Positions 7,858 to 15,406 of a stretch of 64,000 nt of DNA are shown piece by piece. Below the pieces are notes generated by a model. It saw only the letters and a program-made list of their open reading frames with translations. It did not search any database and had not been told where the DNA came from. This stretch comes from Vibrio cyclitrophicus. GTDB taxonomy: Bacteria > Pseudomonadota > Gammaproteobacteria > Enterobacterales > Vibrionaceae. A program made the translations under genes and the position numbers. The stretch is taken from positions 372,001 to 436,000 of the forward strand of contig CP065367.1 of the NCBI GenBank assembly GCA_023206055.1, in the 5' to 3' direction. Positions within the stretch are counted from its first letter, which is position 1, and each line of letters begins with the position of its first letter.

Positions 7858-8463
7858 ATGAAATTAGATTTAACGGCATATGAAGGATTAATCTTTGATA
7901 TGGACGGTACGTTGATCGATACAATGCCTGCACATGTAAAGGCTTGGCAGCAAACGGCTGAAGAGTTCGGCTTTCATTTTGAAGCGTCTTGGCTGCATAG
8001 TTTAGGTGGAATGCCGAGTTATAAGATAGCGGGTGAGGTGAACAGTAAATACGGTTTATCGCTCGACCCACAAGCGGTTTCTACGTTTAAGATGGCCTCG
8101 TTTGCGGCTATTGAAGACAAAGGAGACGTTATCGCGTGTACCCACTCTCTGTTGTTAGAGCATCTGGGTAATAAGAAGATTGCAGTTGGAACGGGCAGTC
8201 AACGTAAAAGTGCCGAACAGTTATTGGATAAGACAGACATTTTGAGTAAGCTCGATATCCTAGTGACAGCAACAGACGTTAAGAATCACAAACCAAATCC
8301 GGATACTTTCTTAGATGCGTGTTTTGGTATGGGATTGCAGCCAAAGCAATGTGTTGTGTTTGAAGATACAAACCTAGGAAAGCAGGCTGCTCATGCTTCG
8401 AACATGGATTGTATTCTGGTAGTAGAAGGAAACAAGTTAGAATTCTACCCGGTACCTAGCTGA
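7858..8463 (+). CDS. yqaB: HAD-family sugar phosphatase, YqaB-like
   Basis: HAD-IA hydrolase of about 201 residues acting on small phosphosugars; the E. coli homologue removes phosphate from fructose-1-phosphate. Motif I is FDMDGTLID with both catalytic aspartates, motif II is AVGTGSQRKSAE, motif III HKPNPDTF, motif IV VVFEDTNLGKQAA. The start at ATG 7858 is preferred over the upstream GTG at 7846. Substrate assignment rests on similarity to YqaB along the whole length. Confidence 0.85.
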   Translation: MKLDLTAYEGLIFDMDGTLIDTMPAHVKAWQQTAEEFGFHFEASWLHSLGGMPSYKIAGEVNSKYGLSLDPQAVSTFKMASFAAIEDKGDVIACTHSLLLEHLGNKKIAVGTGSQRKSAEQLLDKTDILSKLDILVTATDVKNHKPNPDTFLDACFGMGLQPKQCVVFEDTNLGKQAAHASNMDCILVVEGNKLEFYPVPS

Positions 8464-8496
8464 TTGAAAAGAATTGGTGTGTTAAGCCAAACTGTA

Positions 8497-8529
8497 GCCT
8501 AACGGAACAATATTGATTTTCTGTTAGGC
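8497..8529. terminator. Weak inverted repeat between convergent genes
   Basis: GCCTAAC at 8497-8503 pairs with GTTAGGC at 8523-8529 across a 19-base A+T-rich loop. It overlaps the stop of the diguanylate cyclase gene. It may be a weak shared terminator; the long loop makes this uncertain. Confidence 0.3.
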
Positions 8530-10428
8530 GATTTCGCTCATTTCGCTGTCTAGGAACAGGCACACACTATTTCTACCTGCTGCTTTGGCTTCATAAAGTG
8601 CTAAATCGGCGCACTTGTAGTTGAGAGCAGGATCGTTGGTCAGGTTGGTGATTCCTCCGCTGACCGTCACCACGTTGTCGAGTTCAATACTGACTGCGAT
8701 TCTCAATCTGTTAAGCACATATTCGGCTTCTTCAGTTGTGGTATGAGGCAATATCACCCCAAACTCTTCACCACCAATACGAGCCACAAAATCAGTTTCA
8801 CGGCACTCACGTTGTAATACTTGAGCAACGGTTTGAATGACGCGATCACCATAATCGTGACCAAACCTGTCGTTGATGCGTTTGAAGTGGTCTATATCCA
8901 AGATCGCTAAGCAAGACTGTTCCCGAGTAGGGTAACGATTCACACGTGAGCACTCATCTCGTAGCTCAAGATCGAACTTACGACGGTTCCAACAGCCAGC
9001 TAAGGCATCTTTTTCGCTCAGGTTTCTCAGTTTGTTTTCTAGCTCTTTGTGTTTACTGATATCCACAAATGAAGCGACATAAAATTGAATCACATCATTT
9101 GAATCTTTGATGGTTTGGATACGTAGTATTTCCGTGATCAAAGATCCGTCTTTACGGCGATTGACTACTTCGCCTTCCCAAACCCCAGTCTTAGTGATTA
9201 TGCTCCACATTTTGATGTAGAACTCTTGATTGTAGCGACCAGAGGCAAACATGGAAGGTTGGCGGCCTTTTACGTCTTCTAAGTTGTATCCACTAACACG
9301 GGTGAACTCTTGGTTTACCTTGATGATACGGTTATTTCTATCTGTAATCACCAAGGCGGACATACCATTCATTGCCGCTTTAGCCAGTTGACTATCGATA
9401 CTGTTCTTCTTGTGGTTACTGTTCCACAATACGAAGCTGGCGGAGATCATCGAAATTAAGAAAGATAAGGTGATGACCTGAACGACAATCGCTTGTTTTT
9501 CTTGTCGGTATTGACTACTGAACTGCTGATTTTCGATATGAAGAACCATGTAAATAGGGCCTTCAAACTGCTTTATCTTTGGGCTGATGTCAGAATGAAA
9601 ATACCAATTCTTACCATCAAAATAGCTAGACGAAGAGTTGTCTTGAATGTCTTTCCAAAGCGATGGATATAGCTTTGCGTATGTCTTGTCTGAACGTGAC
9701 TCAATCACATGCCCAAATGATTCAGCTGGGTCAGGGCCCATGATCACATGCCCGGTTTTGTTAAGAATGACAGGGACTGCTGCTGAGGCTCCAATTTGGT
9801 AATGAAGGCGTTTATATATCTCAAGCATGTTTAGATTGGCAATGAAGTAACCAATAATTCGATCACCTTTAGCGACAGGTGTCATAATGCGAAGTGCTGG
9901 CGTCAACGGGTGGACTATTTCTCCATTTTCCACTTCAAGGTCAATACCTCTAGAACTGACATCGCCAATCTCTAATTTTTGTAGTACCTCATAGTAATCT
10001 CGAGAAGATTTGTTCTGCAGTTCGTTGTCAGGGACGACAGTCGCGCGACCGTCTTTGTAGTTAACGCGGAACACTTCGTTACCGGCGAGATCGAGATAAC
10101 GAAGCTGGGAATAGTATTTTTGGCCACGAGCTAGCATCACCCAAAGATCTTGTAGCGTTTCTTTGTGAATAATAGAAGGCTCTTGAATCGCTCGGAGGAG
10201 TGTTTGAGAGTCGGCGATTGAAGGAACAGAGTTAGAGATTTGCTCAACAATAACGGCGAGTTCGTGAAAGCTGTATTCGATCTGGTTCTGGCTGGACTGT
10301 TTGATATTTAGCGTGTGCTGAGCTTCAACCCTGTCAAATTCAGAGTTTATGTAGAGGGCTGGGACTAGTCCTAAGGCAAAGATGGTACATATAAATTGGC
10401 TGACTAGTTTTTTTATACTTGTATTCAT
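8524..10428 (-). CDS. Membrane diguanylate cyclase: Cache-like sensor, PAS, GGDEF
   Basis: Makes cyclic di-GMP from two GTP. Residues about 10-28 are a first membrane helix, followed by a periplasmic Cache-like sensor (contains LRYLDLAGNEVFRVNY and RIMTPVAKGDRIIGYFIANL), a second helix around 310-330, a PAS domain about 345-460 (ITDRNNRIIKVNQEFTRVSGY), and a C-terminal GGDEF domain. The active-site loop reads GGEEF, a functional variant, and RETD lies five residues before it, the product-inhibition I-site. ATG 10428 is chosen because GAGGG precedes it; the frame extends to a TTG at 10440. The ligand of the sensor is unknown. Confidence 0.92.
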   Translation of the reverse strand: MNTSIKKLVSQFICTIFALGLVPALYINSEFDRVEAQHTLNIKQSSQNQIEYSFHELAVIVEQISNSVPSIADSQTLLRAIQEPSIIHKETLQDLWVMLARGQKYYSQLRYLDLAGNEVFRVNYKDGRATVVPDNELQNKSSRDYYEVLQKLEIGDVSSRGIDLEVENGEIVHPLTPALRIMTPVAKGDRIIGYFIANLNMLEIYKRLHYQIGASAAVPVILNKTGHVIMGPDPAESFGHVIESRSDKTYAKLYPSLWKDIQDNSSSSYFDGKNWYFHSDISPKIKQFEGPIYMVLHIENQQFSSQYRQEKQAIVVQVITLSFLISMISASFVLWNSNHKKNSIDSQLAKAAMNGMSALVITDRNNRIIKVNQEFTRVSGYNLEDVKGRQPSMFASGRYNQEFYIKMWSIITKTGVWEGEVVNRRKDGSLITEILRIQTIKDSNDVIQFYVASFVDISKHKELENKLRNLSEKDALAGCWNRRKFDLELRDECSRVNRYPTREQSCLAILDIDHFKRINDRFGHDYGDRVIQTVAQVLQRECRETDFVARIGGEEFGVILPHTTTEEAEYVLNRLRIAVSIELDNVVTVSGGITNLTNDPALNYKCADLALYEAKAAGRNSVCLFLDSEMSEIA

Positions 10429-10562
10429 CACTGCCCTCAAAGAATCAGCGCAATACTATATATTTTATAAGGTTTTTAATGTGATCTTTACCCAGAAGTT
10501 AAGACAAGATTCGCATATAACTACGACTTTAGTGCAACTATTTGCACTTGGTCTTGATTGTT

Positions 10563-10593
10563 GAGCAATCACTTCGTTAGGAAATGATTGCTC
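10563..10593. repeat. Hairpin downstream of fhs
   Basis: GAGCAATCA at 10563-10571 pairs with TGATTGCTC at 10585-10593 around a 13-base loop. Neither strand shows a good T tract after it, so it is not a standard terminator. It lies between fhs and the diguanylate cyclase gene and may end the fhs transcript with Rho. Confidence 0.4.
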
Positions 10594-10623
10594 ATATAGA
10601 ACGCAGAACTGAAACTTGGGCGA

Positions 10624-10641
10624 AATTAATCGCGATTAATT
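10624..10641. promoter_or_regulatory. Perfect 18-bp palindrome
   Basis: AATTAATCGCGATTAATT is a perfect 18-bp palindrome just beyond the fhs stop and about 200 bases before the diguanylate cyclase start on the same strand. The form suggests a dimer binding site, but I do not recognise the protein. Confidence 0.4.
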
Positions 10642-10650
10642 GCCGTTTAT

Positions 10651-12399
10651 CTAGCTTAGGCCGACGATATTTCCATTACTATCAATATCTAACGACATGA
10701 ACGCCGGTTTGTCAGGTAAGCCTGGCATGGTCATCACATTGCCGCACAACGCATAAATAAAGCCAGCACCAGCACACAATTTTAGTTCTCTAACAGGCAC
10801 GTCAAATTGAGTGGGAGCACCTTTTACGTGCGCTTCTGTCGAGATCGATAGTGGCGTTTTTGCCAAACAAACCGATAGGTCGCTATAGCCATGCGCTTTG
10901 AATTCAGCCAGTTGTTTTTTAGCCAGCGGAGATAGCGAAATACTTGCTGCGCCATAACCAACTTCAGCAACTGCCATCAGCTTTTCTTCTAAGCTTTGCT
11001 CTGAGTGATACAAAGGCTTAAATTCAGTCTCTTTTTGGCAAGCTTTTACTACAGCGTGAGCCAGTTGAGTCGCCCCTTCGCCACCTTGACCAAATGCTTC
11101 GCTAACCTCAACGCTAACGCTTGGGTCGAAGTCCGTGATCATCTGTTTCAAAGCATCTAGCTCTTGAGCTGAATCTTGTGGGAATCGGTTAATCGCAACA
11201 ACTGCAGGCACTTGGTATTGCTTAACGTTGTTGATGTGCCATTTAAGGTTCTCAAACCCTGCAACAAGCGCGTCTTGGTCATCATTAAAGATTGAATCTG
11301 GTAACGGAGTTCCTGGTCTCAAATCGTATAAACCAGAGTTGGCTTTTAATCCACGTAATGTTGCGACCACTACGGCGCAATCCGGCTTCTTGTTCGAGGC
11401 TTTCACTTTGATGTTACACGCTTTCTCAAAGCCCATGTCAGAGCCGAAACCGCCTTCGGTTACCACAAAGTCACTCAGCTTTAACGCTATCTTATCGGCG
11501 ATAATTGAAGAGTTACCATGTGCGATGTTTGCGAATGGCCCAGCGTGAATTAGGGTAGGAACGCCTTCAAGGGTTTGCATTAATGTCGGTTCAATAGAAT
11601 CCTTCATGGTTACGGTCATTGCACCTGCAACGTTGAAGTCATCTGCGGTTAATGGCAAGCCTTGGTTGTTGTAAGCAAGTACCACTCGTCCGATGCGCTT
11701 TCTTAAATCTTGAAGGTCATCAGCTAAAGCAAGGATAGCCATCAGCTCTGAAGCGGCTGAGATATCAAATCCATCCTCACGTTCAAAGCCATTAATTGTT
11801 TTGTCTGCTTCGTTCTTGCCAACCGTGATCATGCGTAATGCGCGGTCATTATGATCAAGTACACGTCGCCAAACGATTCTAGTTGGGTCAATATCCAATG
11901 CTTTTAAGCCTGAGCGCGCTTCAAAGGCTTCTAACCCTTCACGTTGCTCATGATACAAACGAGCGTCAATAGCGGCAGAGGCGAGGTTGTGAGCAGCCGT
12001 AACAGCATGAATGTCGCCCGTCAGATGTAGATTTAATTGCTCCATAGGAGCTACTTGAGAGTAACCGCCACCTGCAGCACCACCTTTTACACCAAATACC
12101 GGACCCATAGAAGGTTGGCGAATGCAGGCCATAGCCGATTGGTTAATCTTTGTGAGGCCTTGCGCTAATCCGATAGTGGTGACGGTTTTACCTTCACCAA
12201 GAGGCGTGGGTGTGATAGCAGTCACCACGACTAATTTACCATCTTGTTGGTTTGTGAGGCGTTCAAGTGATGTGAGAGACACTTTAGACTTAAATTGCCC
12301 TAATGGCTGATGTTCGTTGTGGTGCAGCCCAGCTTGCTTGGCAACCTCACTGATGTTTTTAAGGGGGGTAGAGCGACAAATATCAATATCAGACAGCAT
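10651..12399 (-). CDS. fhs: Formate-tetrahydrofolate ligase
   Basis: Makes 10-formyl-tetrahydrofolate from formate, THF and ATP, feeding one-carbon units to purine synthesis. The 582-residue protein has the ATP-binding loop TPTPLGEGKTVTTIGL (about residues 62-77), RQPSMGPVFGVKGGAAGGGYSQV, and the C-terminal GLPDKPAFMSLDID. The length is slightly above the usual 556 residues. ATG 12399 follows AAGGATCAAAT. A strong PurR box lies 33 bases upstream. With glycine cleavage and a formate channel in the same window, it supports a formate-to-folate role. Confidence 0.96.
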   Translation of the reverse strand: MLSDIDICRSTPLKNISEVAKQAGLHHNEHQPLGQFKSKVSLTSLERLTNQQDGKLVVVTAITPTPLGEGKTVTTIGLAQGLTKINQSAMACIRQPSMGPVFGVKGGAAGGGYSQVAPMEQLNLHLTGDIHAVTAAHNLASAAIDARLYHEQREGLEAFEARSGLKALDIDPTRIVWRRVLDHNDRALRMITVGKNEADKTINGFEREDGFDISAASELMAILALADDLQDLRKRIGRVVLAYNNQGLPLTADDFNVAGAMTVTMKDSIEPTLMQTLEGVPTLIHAGPFANIAHGNSSIIADKIALKLSDFVVTEGGFGSDMGFEKACNIKVKASNKKPDCAVVVATLRGLKANSGLYDLRPGTPLPDSIFNDDQDALVAGFENLKWHINNVKQYQVPAVVAINRFPQDSAQELDALKQMITDFDPSVSVEVSEAFGQGGEGATQLAHAVVKACQKETEFKPLYHSEQSLEEKLMAVAEVGYGAASISLSPLAKKQLAEFKAHGYSDLSVCLAKTPLSISTEAHVKGAPTQFDVPVRELKLCAGAGFIYALCGNVMTMPGLPDKPAFMSLDIDSNGNIVGLS

Positions 12400-12431
12400 A
12401 TTTGATCCTTATATCAGAACCGAAAGGTGGT

Positions 12432-12447
12432 ACGTAAACGTTTGCGT
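12432..12447 (-). promoter_or_regulatory. PurR operator upstream of fhs
   Basis: ACGTAAACGTTTGCGT matches the PurR consensus ACGCAAACGTTTGCGT at 15 of 16 positions and sits 33 bases upstream of the fhs start. Purine repression of a formyl-THF-producing enzyme makes sense, because 10-formyl-THF is consumed in purine synthesis. This is the strongest PurR site in the window. Confidence 0.78.
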
Positions 12448-12609
12448 GGCGATAGTACTGTATAAATTTGCCAAGTAAAGGCAAACCACACGAATTATGT
12501 GCTGGAAGATAACAGATCTAAAGAGTCATTGCGCGAGATCAAATCTTAAACGAGCAAAATATTCGATTTGATTACCTTCCGCTGCAGTTATATTGGTGTT
12601 GAATACAAA

Positions 12610-12632
12610 AAGGGCTGCATATAGCAGCCCTT
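12610..12632 (-). terminator. Terminator after gsk
   Basis: Perfect 9-bp stem (AAGGGCTGC/GCAGCCCTT), 5-base loop; on the minus strand a TTTTG tract follows. Confidence 0.85.
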
Positions 12633-12693
12633 CAAGGAATAGGTTATCTAGTTGGTCATCAAACTCAATGAGTCAACAACCAGACGTGGTTGA

Positions 12694-13998
12694 TTAACGA
12701 TCCCAGTATGTTTCTTCTAAGCTATCTTCGCGTTCAGGTAGTGCACGAGAAAGGCGAGGAGAGTGTTGAGTCAACACTTCGTAGCTTACACGGTTTGCGT
12801 ACTTACAAATTTGAGACAGTGAAGAATAAGTCAGACAAGCGTGCTCGTGTTTCTCTGAGTTTGGCACATTCACGTGGTGGTAGCTGTTTGCTGCCATGTC
12901 GTGAAGTAGTGCTGAAAGTGCACCATCGCCAGCGCCATTGGTGTTCTTAATCTCAAGTGGGCCACCTAGGTAAGGGCCAATGTGAGAGTACACTTTTACT
13001 GGGTCTTTACAGTCTTGCTTGCGCATCGCACGGCTGAATTCATATTTGTTGAACTCAGGGATGTTACCCGGTAATAATGGTAGTGTGGTTTCGCGTTTTG
13101 CTGGTTCGTCAGTGTAACCTGCCATGTATAGGCCAATTGGGCCAGCAGTACATAGAACTAGGTCAACCCACTCAAGTGCTTTGTTAGCAGCTAGCAGAGG
13201 ATCTTTTTCACCCGTTAGCGCTTCACCCTCGTCTTCGTTCATCGCGACGATGGTTACGTTTTCTTTCAGGTATTCTTGCCACCATTCAGAGTTACCTTCG
13301 ATCACATACTTAGTACCAAGTGTTAGTACAACAGGCACATTGTGTGCTTTCGCGTATTCAATCGCTTTTTGTACCGCTTTTGGCATCGGATCTTCAGGTT
13401 TACCACGCATTAGGTATGACGACACAACCAATGCAGACGCTTTCTCGAACACTTTTTCAGGAATGCTTTCTGGAAGAAGTTGATTCATGTGTCCTTCGTT
13501 GATCGCAAACGTACGTTCGCCATCTTCGGTAATTAGTGTGTAACAACGACCAATTGGACCATCAACAGTTTGTAAGTGGTTTAGATTCATACGAGAAGAA
13601 GTACGGCAAAGGTAACGATAACCAAATGAGCCAACTTCAATCTTCTTAGACATAACGCCAAGCAGGACTGATTTGCTGTCTGCAAGTACGGAATAGTTGT
13701 GCAGTGTGTTGCCGATAGTATCGCCAGGGTATTGATGCGTGATCAAACCGCGCTCAACTAACTCTTCATACAGCGCATCTGCTTTACTTTCTTCCAATAC
13801 TAGTGAGTGACCTTTACTCAGCTCGTATTTTTCTAGGAACTCGTTGTCAACACGGGCTTCGATGTCAACAATCGTTTGACCTATACCGACAACTGTTGCG
13901 CGGTGTAGCTTAGGTGTTTGTTGAATTTGGTTGACCAACGGATCACGTGCGTGAGTTGGAAAGTAGTGCTTAGATTTACGCTGTCCAGGAAACTTCAT
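12694..13998 (-). CDS. gsk: Inosine-guanosine kinase
   Basis: Purine salvage kinase that phosphorylates guanosine and inosine with ATP. The 434-residue PfkB-family protein begins with the conserved MKFPGQRKSKHYFPTHARDP segment of Gsk, which fixes the start although no Shine-Dalgarno sequence is evident. The PfkB C-terminal signature is visible as NTNGAGDGALSALLHD, with the catalytic aspartate in GAGD. It lies beside fhs on the same strand but is separated by its own terminator and the fhs promoter, so the two are neighbours rather than an operon. Confidence 0.95.
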   Translation of the reverse strand: MKFPGQRKSKHYFPTHARDPLVNQIQQTPKLHRATVVGIGQTIVDIEARVDNEFLEKYELSKGHSLVLEESKADALYEELVERGLITHQYPGDTIGNTLHNYSVLADSKSVLLGVMSKKIEVGSFGYRYLCRTSSRMNLNHLQTVDGPIGRCYTLITEDGERTFAINEGHMNQLLPESIPEKVFEKASALVVSSYLMRGKPEDPMPKAVQKAIEYAKAHNVPVVLTLGTKYVIEGNSEWWQEYLKENVTIVAMNEDEGEALTGEKDPLLAANKALEWVDLVLCTAGPIGLYMAGYTDEPAKRETTLPLLPGNIPEFNKYEFSRAMRKQDCKDPVKVYSHIGPYLGGPLEIKNTNGAGDGALSALLHDMAANSYHHVNVPNSEKHEHACLTYSSLSQICKYANRVSYEVLTQHSPRLSRALPEREDSLEETYWDR

Positions 13999-14126
13999 AT
14001 GAAAAATACAGTGAAAAAATTTTGCCGCATGATATCACATTTTGTTCCTGTTTCTTTCATTTTTATTACATTTTGAATTACCTGCACAATGTCTGTACAG
14101 GTAATTCGGTTTACTTTCGATTAAGG

Positions 14127-14603
14127 CTATTGAGCTGGAACAAGCGTTGCTGGATCTACGTAAGCCTCTGTACCCCAAAGCGGAACGGTTGAAAGGCTAT
14201 GTTTGAAACTGCCTTCCGTTTCTTTGGTGGTATAAGACAAATAAAGCAGCGACTGATTCTCTGCATCGTAGATACGACGAACCTTCATTGTTTTAAAGAA
14301 GATACTTTTCGATTGCTTGAATACCACTTCACCAGACTTACTCTTGTCTATTTGAGCAATCATTTCTGGTGTAATTTCACCTGTTTGACGACAAGAGATA
14401 GAGCTATCACTTGGATCAGAAAGGCTAAGATTTGCTTCGATTGATGCGATATGACAGGTAACACCCGCTATTTTATCGTCATCCAATGAAGACATCTTGA
14501 TATCCTTCATTGTGAAGAAACCCAGTGAGACGTCGCCAACCTCGTTGTCCGAACAGCCAGCTAACATTGTTACGATACCTGCTGCTATTAAGGCTTTTTT
14601 CAT
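14127..14603 (-). CDS. creA: CreA family protein
   Basis: Conserved 158-residue exported protein of unknown biochemical role. It has a signal peptide ending in a lipobox-like LAGC with Cys17, and the CreA signatures VGDVSLGFFTMKDIKM and GVTCHIASI, plus RRIYDAENQSLLYLSY. The lipobox suggests a lipoprotein; in E. coli, CreA is usually treated as periplasmic. AAGGA precedes the ATG at 14603. Divergent from the small lipoprotein gene at 14709. Confidence 0.9.
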   Translation of the reverse strand: MKKALIAAGIVTMLAGCSDNEVGDVSLGFFTMKDIKMSSLDDDKIAGVTCHIASIEANLSLSDPSDSSISCRQTGEITPEMIAQIDKSKSGEVVFKQSKSIFFKTMKVRRIYDAENQSLLYLSYTTKETEGSFKHSLSTVPLWGTEAYVDPATLVPAQ

Positions 14604-14708
14604 AAGAAGTCCTTTTTATTTATATAGTTCTGTTTACTATAAGGATATTGAAAGCTTGAATACGAGTGTAGAGCTTTTCGTTAAGTTCTTAAAGGATGTT
14701 GTTGGATA

Positions 14709-14834
14709 ATGAAAAATATGAAGCATTTAAAGTACTTGTTGGCATTGGTCATGCTCTGTATGCTCTCTGCTTGTAGCTCGGCACCTCAGCCGACCGTATG
14801 TCTTCCAAATAACTGCGATATTTGGGGATACTAA
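14709..14834 (+). CDS. 41-aa small lipoprotein
   Basis: A short open frame encodes a hydrophobic signal sequence with lipobox LSAC (Cys22), then a tiny mature part (CSSAPQPTVCLPNNCDIWGY) with two further cysteines six residues apart. This is the form of a short secreted lipoprotein whose two cysteines may form a disulfide. A weak GGATA precedes the ATG. It lies 17 bases before the next gene and is probably translated with it. No family recognised. Confidence 0.6.
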   Translation: MKNMKHLKYLLALVMLCMLSACSSAPQPTVCLPNNCDIWGY

Positions 14835-14851
14835 CCGTAGGTACTAAAAGA

Positions 14852-15346
14852 ATGAATAACGAAATACCTGAAATTGCACACAAGAAAAACCAATGGCTCT
14901 TTAGCCAGCTCGATATTGCTTACCCCGCAAAAGAGAGCCTCCTCGGCCGTGAACTTTATCAGAGCAAACTCCCATCCAAGACATACCAACTCCTAGCACA
15001 AGATCAAACTCCTTCTCAAATCGATGAACTGCATAAAGTCGATTTCCATAAATTGACTGTGTTATTTTCGCTTAACCAAGCAAGCGTTTACCAAAATGAA
15101 GCCGAAAGGGCACACATGCTTGAGTTCTTGAGCCAAATTATGCTGTCTGACGATCATGTCTTATATGTTGGTACTCAAAACGGGGAAGTTGTGGCGAGCG
15201 CTATCGTCACAGAAGCGGATGGCTCCCTACTGATCTCGGATGTCGTTGTTGGAAATGGTCAAAGTATCAACAGCTTTGCTAAGCAGTTACACGATTTTTG
15301 GGCACAAGATCATGCTTCTTGCGATAAAGTGTGGATCGAGAACTAA
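14852..15346 (+). CDS. Hypothetical protein, possible GNAT-like fold
   Basis: 164-residue cytoplasmic protein that I do not recognise. The C-terminal half alternates strands and helices in a way that recalls an acetyltransferase (VLYVGTQNGEVVASAIVTEADGSLLISDVVV, then a helix, then VWIEN), but the acetyl-CoA loop Q/RxxGxG/A is only weakly suggested by VGNGQSIN. The start at ATG 14852 is chosen over ATG 14822, which would overlap the stop of the small lipoprotein gene. The two genes are likely co-transcribed. Confidence 0.55.
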   Translation: MNNEIPEIAHKKNQWLFSQLDIAYPAKESLLGRELYQSKLPSKTYQLLAQDQTPSQIDELHKVDFHKLTVLFSLNQASVYQNEAERAHMLEFLSQIMLSDDHVLYVGTQNGEVVASAIVTEADGSLLISDVVVGNGQSINSFAKQLHDFWAQDHASCDKVWIEN

Positions 15347-15406
15347 AGATTCTTTGACAAAGCGTTAATCTAAGTACAATACCCCGTCTTATTTCAAGGG
15401 TATTGT

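Noticed and set aside
10382..10564. 60-codon frame opposite the start of the diguanylate cyclase gene
   Set aside because: Antisense to the signal region of a well-supported gene and without a ribosome site.
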